DNA of 64,000 nt from Bdellovibrio sp. BCCA (GTDB lineage Bacteria > Bdellovibrionota > Bdellovibrionia > Bdellovibrionales > Bdellovibrionaceae): NCBI RefSeq assembly GCF_037996825.1, contig NZ_JBBNAC010000002.1, positions 1-64,000 of the forward strand, written 5' to 3'. Positions 51,038 to 58,132 of this stretch are shown here, piece after piece (positions within the stretch are counted from its first letter, which is position 1; each line of letters starts with the position of its first letter). Position numbers and translations under genes: made by a program. Under the pieces are notes generated by a model. The model was given only the letters and a program-made list of their open reading frames with translations, was not told where the DNA came from and ran no database searches.

Positions 51038-51640
51038 ATGTCTAAATGCTCAAAAAGAAATGAAGATATAGTCGCAAAGTTTCGAAGTGGCATGACCCTT
51101 GAGGCTATCGGCCAAGAGTACGGAGTGTCTCGCCAAAGGGTACAACAGATTATTCAGATGTACGGTCTATCAAGAGACAGCGGAGGGGTTAGCGCGAACA
51201 GATCCAATAAACTTGAGATGATCGCTGACCTATGTAGGAAAGGCCGTACAGTCACTGAGATCGCGCAGGAAACGGCTTGTAAGCATACTTTTGTTACCAA
51301 ATCTTTGAAGCAACTCGGATTAAAAGCTAGGACTCCTGCTCAAAGAAAGTATGGAGATGAGAGCGCGATCATTTCATTTGCAAGTAGATCACAGAGCCTT
51401 CGCGATATGGCAAAATTAATGGGTGTAAACGAGCACTCACTTGGCAGGTATTTGAATCGGCACTATCCAGAAATCCTTAAGAGGATCAGTAAGCGACCAA
51501 CGAGCGAAGAGTCTGAACAGAGAAAATTGATGGTGAAGCAGATGCTCGCCGAAGGTAAAGCGCCAAAAGAGATTGCTCAAGATTTGAAGTTGAATCTCCC
51601 GACGCTCAAGGCGTGGATGAAATACAACCACGTTTCTTAA
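51038..51640 (+). CDS. protein with four tandem HTH units
   Basis: 200 residues from the ATG at 51038 (GAGGAG upstream). Four helix-turn-helix units of about 45 residues: GMTLEAIGQEYGVSRQRVQQIIQ (best, like sigma region 4), GRTVTEIAQETACKHTFVTK, SQSLRDMAKLMGVNEHSLGR and GKAPKEIAQDLKLNLPTLKAW. Such arrays could bind a long DNA site. It is coupled to a cysteine-rich phage-type gene. A regulator role is inferred. Confidence 0.6.
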   Translation: MSKCSKRNEDIVAKFRSGMTLEAIGQEYGVSRQRVQQIIQMYGLSRDSGGVSANRSNKLEMIADLCRKGRTVTEIAQETACKHTFVTKSLKQLGLKARTPAQRKYGDESAIISFASRSQSLRDMAKLMGVNEHSLGRYLNRHYPEILKRISKRPTSEESEQRKLMVKQMLAEGKAPKEIAQDLKLNLPTLKAWMKYNHVS

Positions 51641-51859
51641 GATCTTTCTAAAAAAATCTCTCCGAGAATCTTTCATAATATTCTGTCAATTTGAATACAT
51701 TATGAATGCGATCATTTTGACAGAATAAATTTTCTCCTTTGGATTGCCGCATACGAATGGATAACACTCCCGATGGTTGGCAATGTCTCGAAAAATAGCC
51801 TCCACAAGTCTATGGAGGTCCATGTAGATCACAGAAATGTCTCATCTTGATCGGCTACC

Positions 51860-51896
51860 AAGGTAAACATGGGAAACACGGTAAATGCGGTATAAA
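51860..51896 (+). promoter_or_regulatory. 9-bp phased repeat array leading into a -10 element
   Basis: AAGGTAAAC, ATGGGAAAC, ACGGTAAAT, GCGGTATAA in perfect 9-base phase, continuing as GGTATAAAATT with -10 TATAAA. It encodes the false N-terminus (GKHGKHGKCG) of the frame that begins at 51847. Confidence 0.7.
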
Positions 51897-51921
51897 ATTA
51901 AATAGTCAACAAGGAGTATGT

Positions 51922-52209
51922 GTGGAATTTCTTTATAAGAATGAAGTGGTCGTTCAGGCAGCTCAGTTCGTTGATGAAATTTCATGTATGTACATGGAAG
52001 ACGATTGGGGCCTTCCGTATTGTGAAGCCGTTACCTTTCTTGGTCGCCAGGGTAGACACATGCAAACGCCAGAGGGTCTAGTAAAGGTCAATCCCGGCGA
52101 TTGGATAGTTAAGTTTCCGGACGATACTTTCCGCAGCGTCTCAGAAGACAATTTTCAGAAAGACTATCGAAGCGTTTCAAAGATTTCCAAGACCGGAGTT
52201 TCCTTGTGA
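51922..52209 (+). CDS. small hypothetical protein
   Basis: 95 residues from the GTG at 51922, preceded by AAGGAGTATGT; an upstream TTG at 51847 would translate the repeat array. Starts VEFLYKNEVVVQAAQFV; one conserved-looking W-G-L-P-Y-C-E segment. It may be cytoplasmic. Its stop overlaps the start of the matrixin-like gene. Similar short genes are known in phages. Unknown function. Confidence 0.55.
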   Translation: MEFLYKNEVVVQAAQFVDEISCMYMEDDWGLPYCEAVTFLGRQGRHMQTPEGLVKVNPGDWIVKFPDDTFRSVSEDNFQKDYRSVSKISKTGVSL

Positions 52210-52835
52210 AGTTCTTGATCTTGTTGCTTATTTCAATGCTTGTTCAGGCTTGTATGCCGACACATCAGCGAGAAGAGCCTTGCGGGTATAGACAGAATGT
52301 CTATGGCGAAAGAATATCTTGGAAAGGAAACTCTCCAGTTAAGATATTCCTTCATTCTTCGGTTCCTGAAGAAATGATTCCTGCCATTAAGGCTGCCGCT
52401 GAAAGTTGGAATGTGGCCGCTGGCCGCCAAGTCATTCAGATTGTTGAGTCTCCCAGATATGGCGGTGTAAATAACTACAACCGAGACATGGTCAATGTGA
52501 TCTATTATAAAACAGATTGGCCAGAAAGTAAGATGATAATTCAAGGCGAAACGCGACTATCTTGGGTCGGAGATGCAATGAACGAAACGGACATTGCAAT
52601 TAACGGTTCACACTACGGGTTTTATTGGAAATTCAATGAGATCACTCGTCCAGCAACACCAGGAATTTGGAGCATGGTCAACATCGAAGCCCTGATGCTT
52701 CATGAACTTGGCCACGTTCTCGGTCTTGACCACAGCGCCGCCTCGACCTCGGTGATGAACAGTCGTCTAAGTAGTGGAAGCAACAGGGTCGTTCTGGATT
52801 CCATCTCCACTCAATCTTTGAAGTGTGAATATTAA
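52206..52835 (+). CDS. matrixin-like zinc metalloprotease lipoprotein
   Basis: 209 residues from a GTG overlapping the previous stop. A hydrophobic N-terminus ends in LVQAC (about residue 16), a lipobox, so the protein is lipid-anchored. LMLHELGHVLGLDHS (about residues 165-180) is the HExxHxxGxxH zinc site of matrixin and related metzincins. Such enzymes cut surface proteins, possibly of a partner or prey cell. It sits under the 9-bp array at 51860 with the small gene before it and the secreted gene after. Confidence 0.75.
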   Translation: MKFLILLLISMLVQACMPTHQREEPCGYRQNVYGERISWKGNSPVKIFLHSSVPEEMIPAIKAAAESWNVAAGRQVIQIVESPRYGGVNNYNRDMVNVIYYKTDWPESKMIIQGETRLSWVGDAMNETDIAINGSHYGFYWKFNEITRPATPGIWSMVNIEALMLHELGHVLGLDHSAASTSVMNSRLSSGSNRVVLDSISTQSLKCEY

Positions 52836-52849
52836 CAAAGGAGTCTAAT

Positions 52850-53233
52850 ATGAAAATGTTTGCCGTAATTTTTGCAATGGTTTCTTCAGCTGTGAGTTAT
52901 GCAAGCCTAACTTACACTTTCGGTCGCCATGATGTCGGGATCCACTCCGACAGCGAGAGAGCAATACAAGATCAAATCATGCTTTTCCTTCCTGAAGCCG
53001 ACCATGCTCTCGTAAAGGTTAAATCGTCGTTATTTGGAACGATGTCCGCGTCAGTGGAACTGTGTTCGTTTGAGGAAGGGCAAGAATTTTGTTCAGTCTT
53101 TCCAGATTTGGATGTAGTCGGGGGAATGGCTCTGCGACAAGCAGACATCGACGTAATGAGAAATGCGATTTCTGGACCTAAAGTGGTCTTTATACCTACC
53201 CCTGCGAGCAGGTACTTCAAGCAGCAAATGTAG
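52850..53233 (+). CDS. secreted hypothetical protein
   Basis: 127 residues with a signal peptide (MKMFAVIFAMVSSAVSYA). The mature part has a short beta region and a C-C pair (ELCSFEEGQEFCSVF). AAAGGAGTCTAAT precedes the ATG. It follows the matrixin-like gene by 14 bases, so it could be a substrate, inhibitor or partner. No family recognised. Confidence 0.55.
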   Translation: MKMFAVIFAMVSSAVSYASLTYTFGRHDVGIHSDSERAIQDQIMLFLPEADHALVKVKSSLFGTMSASVELCSFEEGQEFCSVFPDLDVVGGMALRQADIDVMRNAISGPKVVFIPTPASRYFKQQM

Positions 53234-53256
53234 ATTGTATCAAATTGACCAATAAA

Positions 53257-53295
53257 CTGGTAAAGATGGTAAAATAGGTAATCGTGAGATAGAAT
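53257..53295 (+). promoter_or_regulatory. 9-bp phased repeat array before RNA C
   Basis: CTGGTAAAG, ATGGTAAAA, TAGGTAATC, then GTGAGATAGAATTT with -10-like TAGAAT. The predicted transcription start near 53301 coincides with the beginning of the strongly paired region. Confidence 0.65.
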
Positions 53296-53300
53296 TTAAA

Positions 53301-53800
53301 TTACGAGTGTCGGAAAAGATCACCCGACCGTAGCGCATCCAATGCTGTGCGCTTTCTACGAGGTTGCCATGCGGAAAGTTGGCAAGACTCTGGTTCTCGC
53401 GGGAAATAGCCAGCAACTGGATGCTGAGCTCAGAATCGGACCATGCAACGTGCGCTCCGAATGCCTATGCGAGAGCAGAATGCCGGAGTCGGTAGAGTGG
53501 GCTATTGACCCTCTATACCCACTTCAGGGGTTCCGCAAAAGGCTCCTGAAAAACTCAAGTACGCGTCGTGAGACGCTTTAGCTTTGAGTGGATAGCGGTG
53601 TGGTACTCACCGGACCTCAGTTGCTCGAGATAGCGACTGGGTAGGCCTAGATAGCCTGGGCCCTGTACGGTGATAGCGTGGGTGACTCCCCTCCCAAGGG
53701 CAGAAAACCCAACAGACACACAGGGATGATCGGAGAATTGATTGTCCCTAATCTTGTAAGGCGCGGCAAGCGTCCACTCAAGGCAACTATAAACTAGGAG
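53301..53800 (+). ncRNA. candidate large structured RNA (RNA C)
   Basis: About 500 bases with no credible gene and a dense set of stems in plus-strand order: GTCGG/CCGAC (53309-53328), CGTAG and GCGCA pairs (53329-53360), TTGCCA/TGGCAA (53364-53385), AGTGGG/CCCACT (53496-53523), CAGGGG/CTCCTG with a G-T pair (53525-53548), GCGTC-GTGA-GACGC (53563-53576, a GNRA loop), CAGTTGCT/AGCGACTG (53618-53639). The G-T pairs support plus-strand transcription. A 9-bp-array promoter lies at its 5' end. No match to tmRNA, RNase P, SRP or group I/II introns was found by eye. Confidence 0.55.
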
Positions 53801-53805
53801 CATCC

Positions 53806-54204
53806 ATGATTGATTGTTTACGAATGATAACTAGAGTCGGTTTCGTCTTACTTCTTCTTTCTTTGATTGTGATCTATTCAAAGGAAATAAGTCTTATCTA
53901 TACAGAAAATCATCGCCAAAACCTTTTGCTGTCTGAAGCTGAAAAGGTTGCCGAGGAAACATTTGGTGTAAAAACGAGCATTTCCGAAGGGCAAATGATT
54001 CTATACCAAATCGAATCAACTCCGTGTGTGAAAATCGGAGGTGGAGAATGTCCGAAAAAAAAGAAAATTCTTTTAAGAGTAGCGGTCGATTCTTCTAAAG
54101 AAAACATTTTAAATTTATCTGAGCAGATCCGAGCGTCGAAGGCAGAAATTCTTTCTGAATTATCTAGAAACAAAAACAATACTGAGAGCCCGCTATCGAG
54201 GTGA
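53806..54204 (+). CDS. small membrane-anchored protein (paralogue 1)
   Basis: 132 residues: an N-terminal hydrophobic helix (MITRVGFVLLLLSLIVIYS), then a soluble part with TFGVKTSISEGQMILYQIES, a C-V-K-I-G-G-G-E-C cysteine pair and LRVAVDSSKENILNLSEQI. This matches the next protein (paralogue 2) in order and spacing. It begins right after RNA C, so they could be one transcription unit. Unknown function. Confidence 0.55.
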   Translation: MIDCLRMITRVGFVLLLLSLIVIYSKEISLIYTENHRQNLLLSEAEKVAEETFGVKTSISEGQMILYQIESTPCVKIGGGECPKKKKILLRVAVDSSKENILNLSEQIRASKAEILSELSRNKNNTESPLSR

Positions 54205-54206
54205 TT

Positions 54207-54605
54207 ATGCGAAATTTAACCATTTCACAAATTTTAAGTGTGTGTTTTATCGCAACAATAGTTGCGGTTTCTTTATATAAAGAATTTGTTCACGATCCGT
54301 ATCAAAAACAGATGGCGATTTCTACCCTCTCAGTAGAACAAGCTTTCGGCGTAAAAGCGCGTATCACTGACGGTAAACTATTTCTCTATGAGGAGATGAC
54401 AGAAGAATGCCCAGTAACTCCTCCGCCGTGCACGACATACGAACAAATTCTTCTCGTGGTGCCCGTTGATACTTCGAGAAAGAATGCATCCCATCTTGCA
54501 GATCAGATCCTTGAGCAGCAACATGGAATTAGACAGGCGCTAGCGCGAGCGAAGGAAAGTGTCAAGTTCCTATATAAGTCTAAACAACAGACACCAAAAG
54601 AGTAA
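54207..54605 (+). CDS. small membrane-anchored protein (paralogue 2)
   Basis: 132 residues from the ATG at 54207 (GAGGTG upstream). Same plan as the upstream protein: an N-terminal helix (ILSVCFIATIVAVSLYK), AFGVKARITDGKLFLYEE, a C-x(6)-C pair (CPVTPPPC) and LLVVPVDTSRKNASHLADQIL. So this pair arose by tandem duplication. Upstream gene overlap is 0-4 bases depending on start. Unknown function. Confidence 0.55.
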   Translation: MRNLTISQILSVCFIATIVAVSLYKEFVHDPYQKQMAISTLSVEQAFGVKARITDGKLFLYEEMTEECPVTPPPCTTYEQILLVVPVDTSRKNASHLADQILEQQHGIRQALARAKESVKFLYKSKQQTPKE

Positions 54606-54609
54606 TAAT

Positions 54610-55230
54610 ATGAAAATCACCCCCTCTTTTATCGCAATGATCGTGAAAATTCATGACTTCTTTAAGGGGAGTGAGAAGACAGCGTCTTTCTTTAACACTG
54701 CAAATTCTAATCTAGGTGGAGCAACACCTCTTGAACTTATTCTAAACGGGCGACAGGAGAAGCTTGAGAAGTGGGTTCACGAAAATTTGACGGAAGCAGT
54801 AGAATCAAAGTTTTCTGATTTTGCGAACTCTTACATGGTGATTCCACCAAATGAATATTTATCCTTCCAAGGACTTTGGATCGAAAAGCGCTATCAAGAA
54901 GACGACACATTTTTATGGGCGGCTTTCATGGGTCGCAGAAACTCCTTATCAAAGAAGCACAAAGTGTTTCTTATGGAGGGGAGTCATATCGTAAATGAAC
55001 AAGACATCAGTGATCGCAGATACTCATCATTTGATGAGGTGGTTGATTATCTGTCCGCATTTATTCAGAACGAAAGAAACAAAGAGTATTATTTTCCGGA
55101 ACTTCTGAAGTACTTAAATGATAATTACCCGAAAGCATTTCTGAGAGGGAAAAAAGATGTTCCTACCCGTTCAGGAAGCGCTTACTGTCCTATGTGCGAT
55201 TCATTCGACTGCAAATGTAGCGGTTGTTAG
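54610..55230 (+). CDS. MbcA/ParS/Xre-type antitoxin-domain-like protein with cysteine tail
   Basis: 206 residues from the ATG at 54610. Residues about 24-50 (SFFNTANSNLGGATPLELIL) follow the toxin-binding domain of MbcA/ParS/Xre antitoxins: W/F-x-x-x-N-x-x-L-G-G-x-x-P-L-x-L-L. The C-terminus ends in CPMCDSFDCKCSGC, a likely zinc cluster. No RES-domain toxin is seen next to it. It is followed by 119- and 142-residue unknown genes. The family call is by pattern only. Confidence 0.45.
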   Translation: MKITPSFIAMIVKIHDFFKGSEKTASFFNTANSNLGGATPLELILNGRQEKLEKWVHENLTEAVESKFSDFANSYMVIPPNEYLSFQGLWIEKRYQEDDTFLWAAFMGRRNSLSKKHKVFLMEGSHIVNEQDISDRRYSSFDEVVDYLSAFIQNERNKEYYFPELLKYLNDNYPKAFLRGKKDVPTRSGSAYCPMCDSFDCKCSGC

Positions 55231-55241
55231 AGAAGGATAAT

Positions 55242-55601
55242 ATGATTAAATCAAACGCTATGGTTACGACTGAAAATCCAGATCCTATTACATTTCATGA
55301 AATTCAAAAGGCGATAAATTTACCTGTAAAATACCTGGAAGCTCGACATTTGGACGTTGTTGCAGATCCAGATCTTTATGCTTTTCAAGCAAAATTGGAG
55401 GGTAAAAGCCTCCTCGTATTTGCCGATATGAATGACCTGAAATACGACTCGCGGACAAAAGCTATCGATATGTTGGAGGTTAGTGATCTCAAGGGTGGTA
55501 TAGGTTCTGTTAGAGTTGCATTGAGATTCGAAATTCGTATTGACGGAAAGATTAAAGTTCTAAAAGGGCAACACTGGAACGATGCTAAGGGGGAGTTTTA
55601 A
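55242..55601 (+). CDS. hypothetical protein
   Basis: 119 residues from the ATG at 55242 (GAAGGATAAT upstream). Soluble; the alternating pattern YAFQAKLEGKSLLVFADMNDL and RVALRFEIRIDGKIKVLKG suggests a small beta sheet. Its stop overlaps the next start. No family recognised. Confidence 0.55.
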   Translation: MIKSNAMVTTENPDPITFHEIQKAINLPVKYLEARHLDVVADPDLYAFQAKLEGKSLLVFADMNDLKYDSRTKAIDMLEVSDLKGGIGSVRVALRFEIRIDGKIKVLKGQHWNDAKGEF

Positions 55602-56029
55602 TGAAAGGAATGATGTACTTTAGTGATCGTTTTATCGAATGTAACGGTTCGGGTAATCCTAGATTCATGGAATTCTTTGATATCGACAAGGATTTAGTGA
55701 GATCAAACCCTCCACGTACAAAGCAGGAATTCCCATACAGTTTTGATCCGTTCACAATTTGGGGAGGCCCTTCGCCAAAATGCAATGCTACTGACTGGAC
55801 GGACTGTCTTCACAGTTTTGATTCACAAAAGTATTCCAGCGCGGGTAAAGAAGTTTTTGGCGATGGTCGATGGTTTGGAGAAGGTTTAAATGGCAAAAAA
55901 GTTCAACAATTCCTAAACGCCTATTATGGAAGAAATGATCTTATCCTTACTCGCGTAATTGAATACTGCAATATGTCCACCCAGTACATTACCTATCGTA
56001 TTGATTATCACGATCCAAGAAAGAAATAG
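55601..56029 (+). CDS. hypothetical protein
   Basis: 142 residues overlapping the previous stop by one base; GGGGGAG lies upstream of the ATG. Aromatic-rich, with SFDPFTIWGGPSPKCNATDWTDC and GRWFGEGLNGKKV. No family recognised. Codon use is like its neighbours. Confidence 0.55.
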   Translation: MKGMMYFSDRFIECNGSGNPRFMEFFDIDKDLVRSNPPRTKQEFPYSFDPFTIWGGPSPKCNATDWTDCLHSFDSQKYSSAGKEVFGDGRWFGEGLNGKKVQQFLNAYYGRNDLILTRVIEYCNMSTQYITYRIDYHDPRKK

Positions 56030-56033
56030 AATT

Positions 56034-56453
56034 ATGAGTACTTTAACATTTGTCCCACAAAAGAAACACAGTGACGTTCTTCAACGAATTGTAACAGATC
56101 ACATTTTAGCCGTTCGCTTGATGAGGATAGGCCAACAGATATCTGAAGACGATTTCCTGGTCGATCTTGGGCCGTACAACAGAAACTTCTCAGTGATTCT
56201 TCCGAGCATCAGATCGGTAAAGAGATGGGCCGATATTATTGAAAATATTCCTGGTCTCTTGTCGTCTGGCGCGTCGATCAATTTCGAAATTATTCTTGGA
56301 GAGCTCGAAAGTCTATTTAATCCATCCGTTGATTCGAGTGAATATTGCCTGTATGTGCAAAGACTTGCGAGCGCACTTGAAATAGAACTTCCGCCTCGCA
56401 ATAAAATTCATACGAGATTCGATTGTGCCTTCAATATGACCAGGCATTTATGA
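56034..56453 (+). CDS. hypothetical protein
   Basis: 139 residues from the ATG at 56034, which follows the previous stop by 4 bases. Mostly helical (PGLLSSGASINFEIILGELESLF). Overlaps the next start by 4 bases. No family recognised. Confidence 0.5.
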   Translation: MSTLTFVPQKKHSDVLQRIVTDHILAVRLMRIGQQISEDDFLVDLGPYNRNFSVILPSIRSVKRWADIIENIPGLLSSGASINFEIILGELESLFNPSVDSSEYCLYVQRLASALEIELPPRNKIHTRFDCAFNMTRHL

Positions 56454-56722
56454 GTGAGTATAATCCAAGCGTTCAGACTATCGGGCGAGCAGACCTGAAT
56501 GAAGGCGAAGTGTGGGCTTACTATGTCGACGGATTTCGTCGCTATATCGGAACTGTGAAATTCCACCGCTACTTGGATTGCAAATACCTCGTTCATCATA
56601 AGCTAGGTCGCGGCGAAAGCGATTGCATTCTTCGAACCACTCATAATGCGAATGATCTCAAAGCTTCAAATATGTGTAAGGTGTGCATAAAACGCGCAGA
56701 GAAAGAGAAGGAGACAAAATGA
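56450..56722 (+). CDS. small zinc-binding protein
   Basis: 90 residues from the ATG at 56450 overlapping the previous stop. The C-terminal half has SDCILRTTHNA ... NMCKVCIKRA, a C-x(n)-C-x-x-C pattern like the proteins at 39992 and 42035, so the window holds at least three members of this kind. It overlaps the next gene by 4 bases. Function unknown. Confidence 0.5.
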   Translation: MSEYNPSVQTIGRADLNEGEVWAYYVDGFRRYIGTVKFHRYLDCKYLVHHKLGRGESDCILRTTHNANDLKASNMCKVCIKRAEKEKETK

Positions 56723-56907
56723 AGTTGATCTATATCGACCCACACTGTTCAGGCCTCCAGGTGACTAATTGCCCATCAAAAGACAAAGTGGAGCAGGTAC
56801 TTTCCTCAAAAGGCATGAATGAAGATGAGTGCGGTGGGGAAGTTGTTCACTACGTCTTTATTGATTCAAAAGGCAATGAAACTAAGGGGAGCCTGGATTT
56901 CACTTAA
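56719..56907 (+). CDS. small hypothetical protein
   Basis: 62 residues from the ATG at 56719, overlapping the previous stop by 4 bases. Starts MKLIYIDPHCSGLQVTNCPS and contains several cysteines (HCSGL, NCPS, ECGGE), so a metal site is possible. Last gene of the plus-strand run 54.6-56.9 kb. Confidence 0.5.
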   Translation: MKLIYIDPHCSGLQVTNCPSKDKVEQVLSSKGMNEDECGGEVVHYVFIDSKGNETKGSLDFT

Positions 56908-56931
56908 TCTTTTCAAGGGTGGTATTTCAAA

Positions 56932-56954
56932 GGTTCCGGAAAATTTCCGGAACC
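56932..56954. terminator. perfect palindromic hairpin
   Basis: GGTTCCGGAAA, one base, TTTCCGGAACC: 11-bp arms. It lies between convergent gene sets and may end transcription from either side or act as a binding site. Confidence 0.55.
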
Positions 56955-57083
56955 ACCTGTAATAGCAGGCTCTCACCAGAATTTCACTAGGTATTTCAAA
57001 TATATAAGAAAACACAAGGTTGCTATTTTTAACTCTTTTGAAGTGAATGTCCTGAGGAGTATTTAAGAAGAAGGTTCAGCAGC

Positions 57084-57281
57084 CTATTCCTTGATCTTTT
57101 TTGTCGAGAGGTTGGGATCAAAATTGAGGGCCGCTGTGCGAATCCATTGTGATATGTTCCCATTACAATATTTCTTGGCCTGAGCTTCAATGTGCTGAAG
57201 TTCCTTTGCGCTCAATCTTACAGGCTGTACTTTCCCTTTCAAATCCTTTTCAAAAACGGACGCTTTTTCTTTCTTAGCCAT
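57084..57281 (-). CDS. ribbon-helix-helix/MobC-like small protein
   Basis: 65 residues. VQPVRLSAKELQHIEAQAKKYCNGNISQWIRTAAL has the beta-strand and two-helix pattern of RHH proteins, similar to MobC-type relaxosome accessory or antitoxin proteins. It lies 12 bases downstream of the HEPN gene on the same strand. It could be the third part of the toxin-antitoxin unit or a mobilisation accessory. The choice is not settled. Confidence 0.45.
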   Translation of the reverse strand: MAKKEKASVFEKDLKGKVQPVRLSAKELQHIEAQAKKYCNGNISQWIRTAALNFDPNLSTKKIKE

Positions 57282-57293
57282 TTTCTCACCAAC

Positions 57294-57692
57294 CTACTTC
57301 TTATCCTTGTACACTTTCAGTACTTCTTTCATGAAACCTTGATTAAGGCCGTAATACTTATTTAAATTCACACGCTCAGAATCCATCACGTAGTCGTATC
57401 GGCTCCCAGAATCGTAAACATCAAGTCTGATCAACTCCAGATAGTCATCAATAAAGCCAAACTTATTGGAGTCGCGAACAATACTGAATAATAGATCGAG
57501 CATGTGGCCGTTCTTGCCATTCTTCGGATATGTGAGATCTTCAAGTTCACACAGAGCTTTAAGGAACTTCTCCGTGGTTTGCGCTAAGTGATTTCCACAG
57601 TTGTCATGCTGGCGCTCATCCGAAACGAGCTTTTCCACCAGAGCTAGATCATCCATAGCCTTAGTTATCAGGGTTTTTGCTTGCTCTTTCAT
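57294..57692 (-). CDS. HEPN-domain protein of a HEPN-MNT toxin-antitoxin module
   Basis: 132 residues. An all-helical HEPN layout: LITKAMDDLALVEKLVSDER, then CGNHLAQTTEKFLKALCELE and a long helix with DYLELIRLDVYDSGSRYDYV. Directly coupled to an MNT gene upstream (32-base overlap), the usual HEPN-MNT order. HEPN members are typically RNases or the partner that MNT inactivates by adenylylation. The Rx4-6H motif is not clear in this sequence. Confidence 0.65.
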   Translation of the reverse strand: MKEQAKTLITKAMDDLALVEKLVSDERQHDNCGNHLAQTTEKFLKALCELEDLTYPKNGKNGHMLDLLFSIVRDSNKFGFIDDYLELIRLDVYDSGSRYDYVMDSERVNLNKYYGLNQGFMKEVLKVYKDKK

Positions 57693-58005
57693 AAAGTACT
57701 ACTCCTTCTTTCTTAGCTTTCGCCAAGAGGTGATTGGAGGAGTTTTGGTACTTTTCGATCTCTGCTGAAGTCGTTTTAATGGCTTCGTAGATCAGTTTTA
57801 TTCTTGCTTTCACTGTGGCGATTTTAAGGTCGCCAATGTGATTTGGCTTTGCAGAATCGACAATCAACAAGTCGAAGTCAGAGTCTTCTCTGTAGTCGCC
57901 CCTGGCTTGAGAGCCAAAGAGGATGATTTTTTCTGGATCAAAGATCTCAATAATCATCAGGAGCACTTTATTTAACTCTGAGGTTTTTGATTGATCGTAG
58001 TTCAT
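57661..58005 (-). CDS. MNT nucleotidyltransferase antitoxin
   Basis: 114 residues. LFGSQARGDYREDSDFDLLIV (about residues 26-46) is the GS-x-x-R-G-x(5)-S-D-x-D-L motif of minimal nucleotidyltransferases. It overlaps the HEPN gene. Upstream is a tandem operator-like repeat (58012-58034), so autoregulation is likely. It adenylylates HEPN toxins in characterised systems. Confidence 0.8.
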   Translation of the reverse strand: MNYDQSKTSELNKVLLMIIEIFDPEKIILFGSQARGDYREDSDFDLLIVDSAKPNHIGDLKIATVKARIKLIYEAIKTTSAEIEKYQNSSNHLLAKAKKEGVVLYERASKNPDN

Positions 58006-58011
58006 GCTAAT

Positions 58012-58034
58012 AATGTATTACAAAATGTATTACA
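58012..58034 (-). repeat. tandem direct repeat upstream of the HEPN-MNT operon
   Basis: AATGTATTACA occurs twice with 12-base spacing (58012-58022 and 58024-58034), 7 bases from the MNT start. Probable operator for autoregulation. Confidence 0.6.
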
Positions 58035-58052
58035 TTGCAAGAAAAAACTATC

Positions 58053-58073
58053 GGAATTACCTCTCCCCATTGG
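58053..58073 (+). promoter_or_regulatory. box-type promoter (weaker)
   Basis: GGAATTACCTCTCC, then CCATTGG. CCCCATT and AATGGGG (58065-58084) form an inverted repeat over the downstream half. It precedes a 7-codon leader reading frame and the 58.2 kb operon. Confidence 0.45.
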
Positions 58074-58096
58074 TTTAAATGGGGCTGGGGAGAAAA

Positions 58097-58120
58097 ATGA
58101 TCGTATTCAGCGCCTCATAG
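58097..58120 (+). CDS. possible leader peptide (MIVFSAS)
   Basis: A 7-codon frame begins MIVFSAS with GGGGAG five bases upstream. It may be a leader peptide for the downstream operon or a chance frame; the 9-bp array begins 13 bases after it. Confidence 0.3.
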   Translation: MIVFSAS

Positions 58121-58132
58121 TGAAACAAATTC

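Noticed and set aside
51847-51921. N-terminal extension GKHGKHGKCG of the frame starting at 51847
   Set aside because: It is the translation of the 9-bp repeat array; the GTG at 51922 has AAGGAG upstream.
53290-53800. RNA C as tmRNA, RNase P RNA, SRP RNA or a group I/II intron
   Set aside because: None of the conserved cores (tRNA-like end and tag frame, P4 core, Alu-type loop, domain V or G-binding site) could be found by eye.
53342-53803. Frames 53342-53581 (+) and 53555-53803 (-) as genes
   Set aside because: They lie across the paired stems of RNA C and lack ribosome sites.
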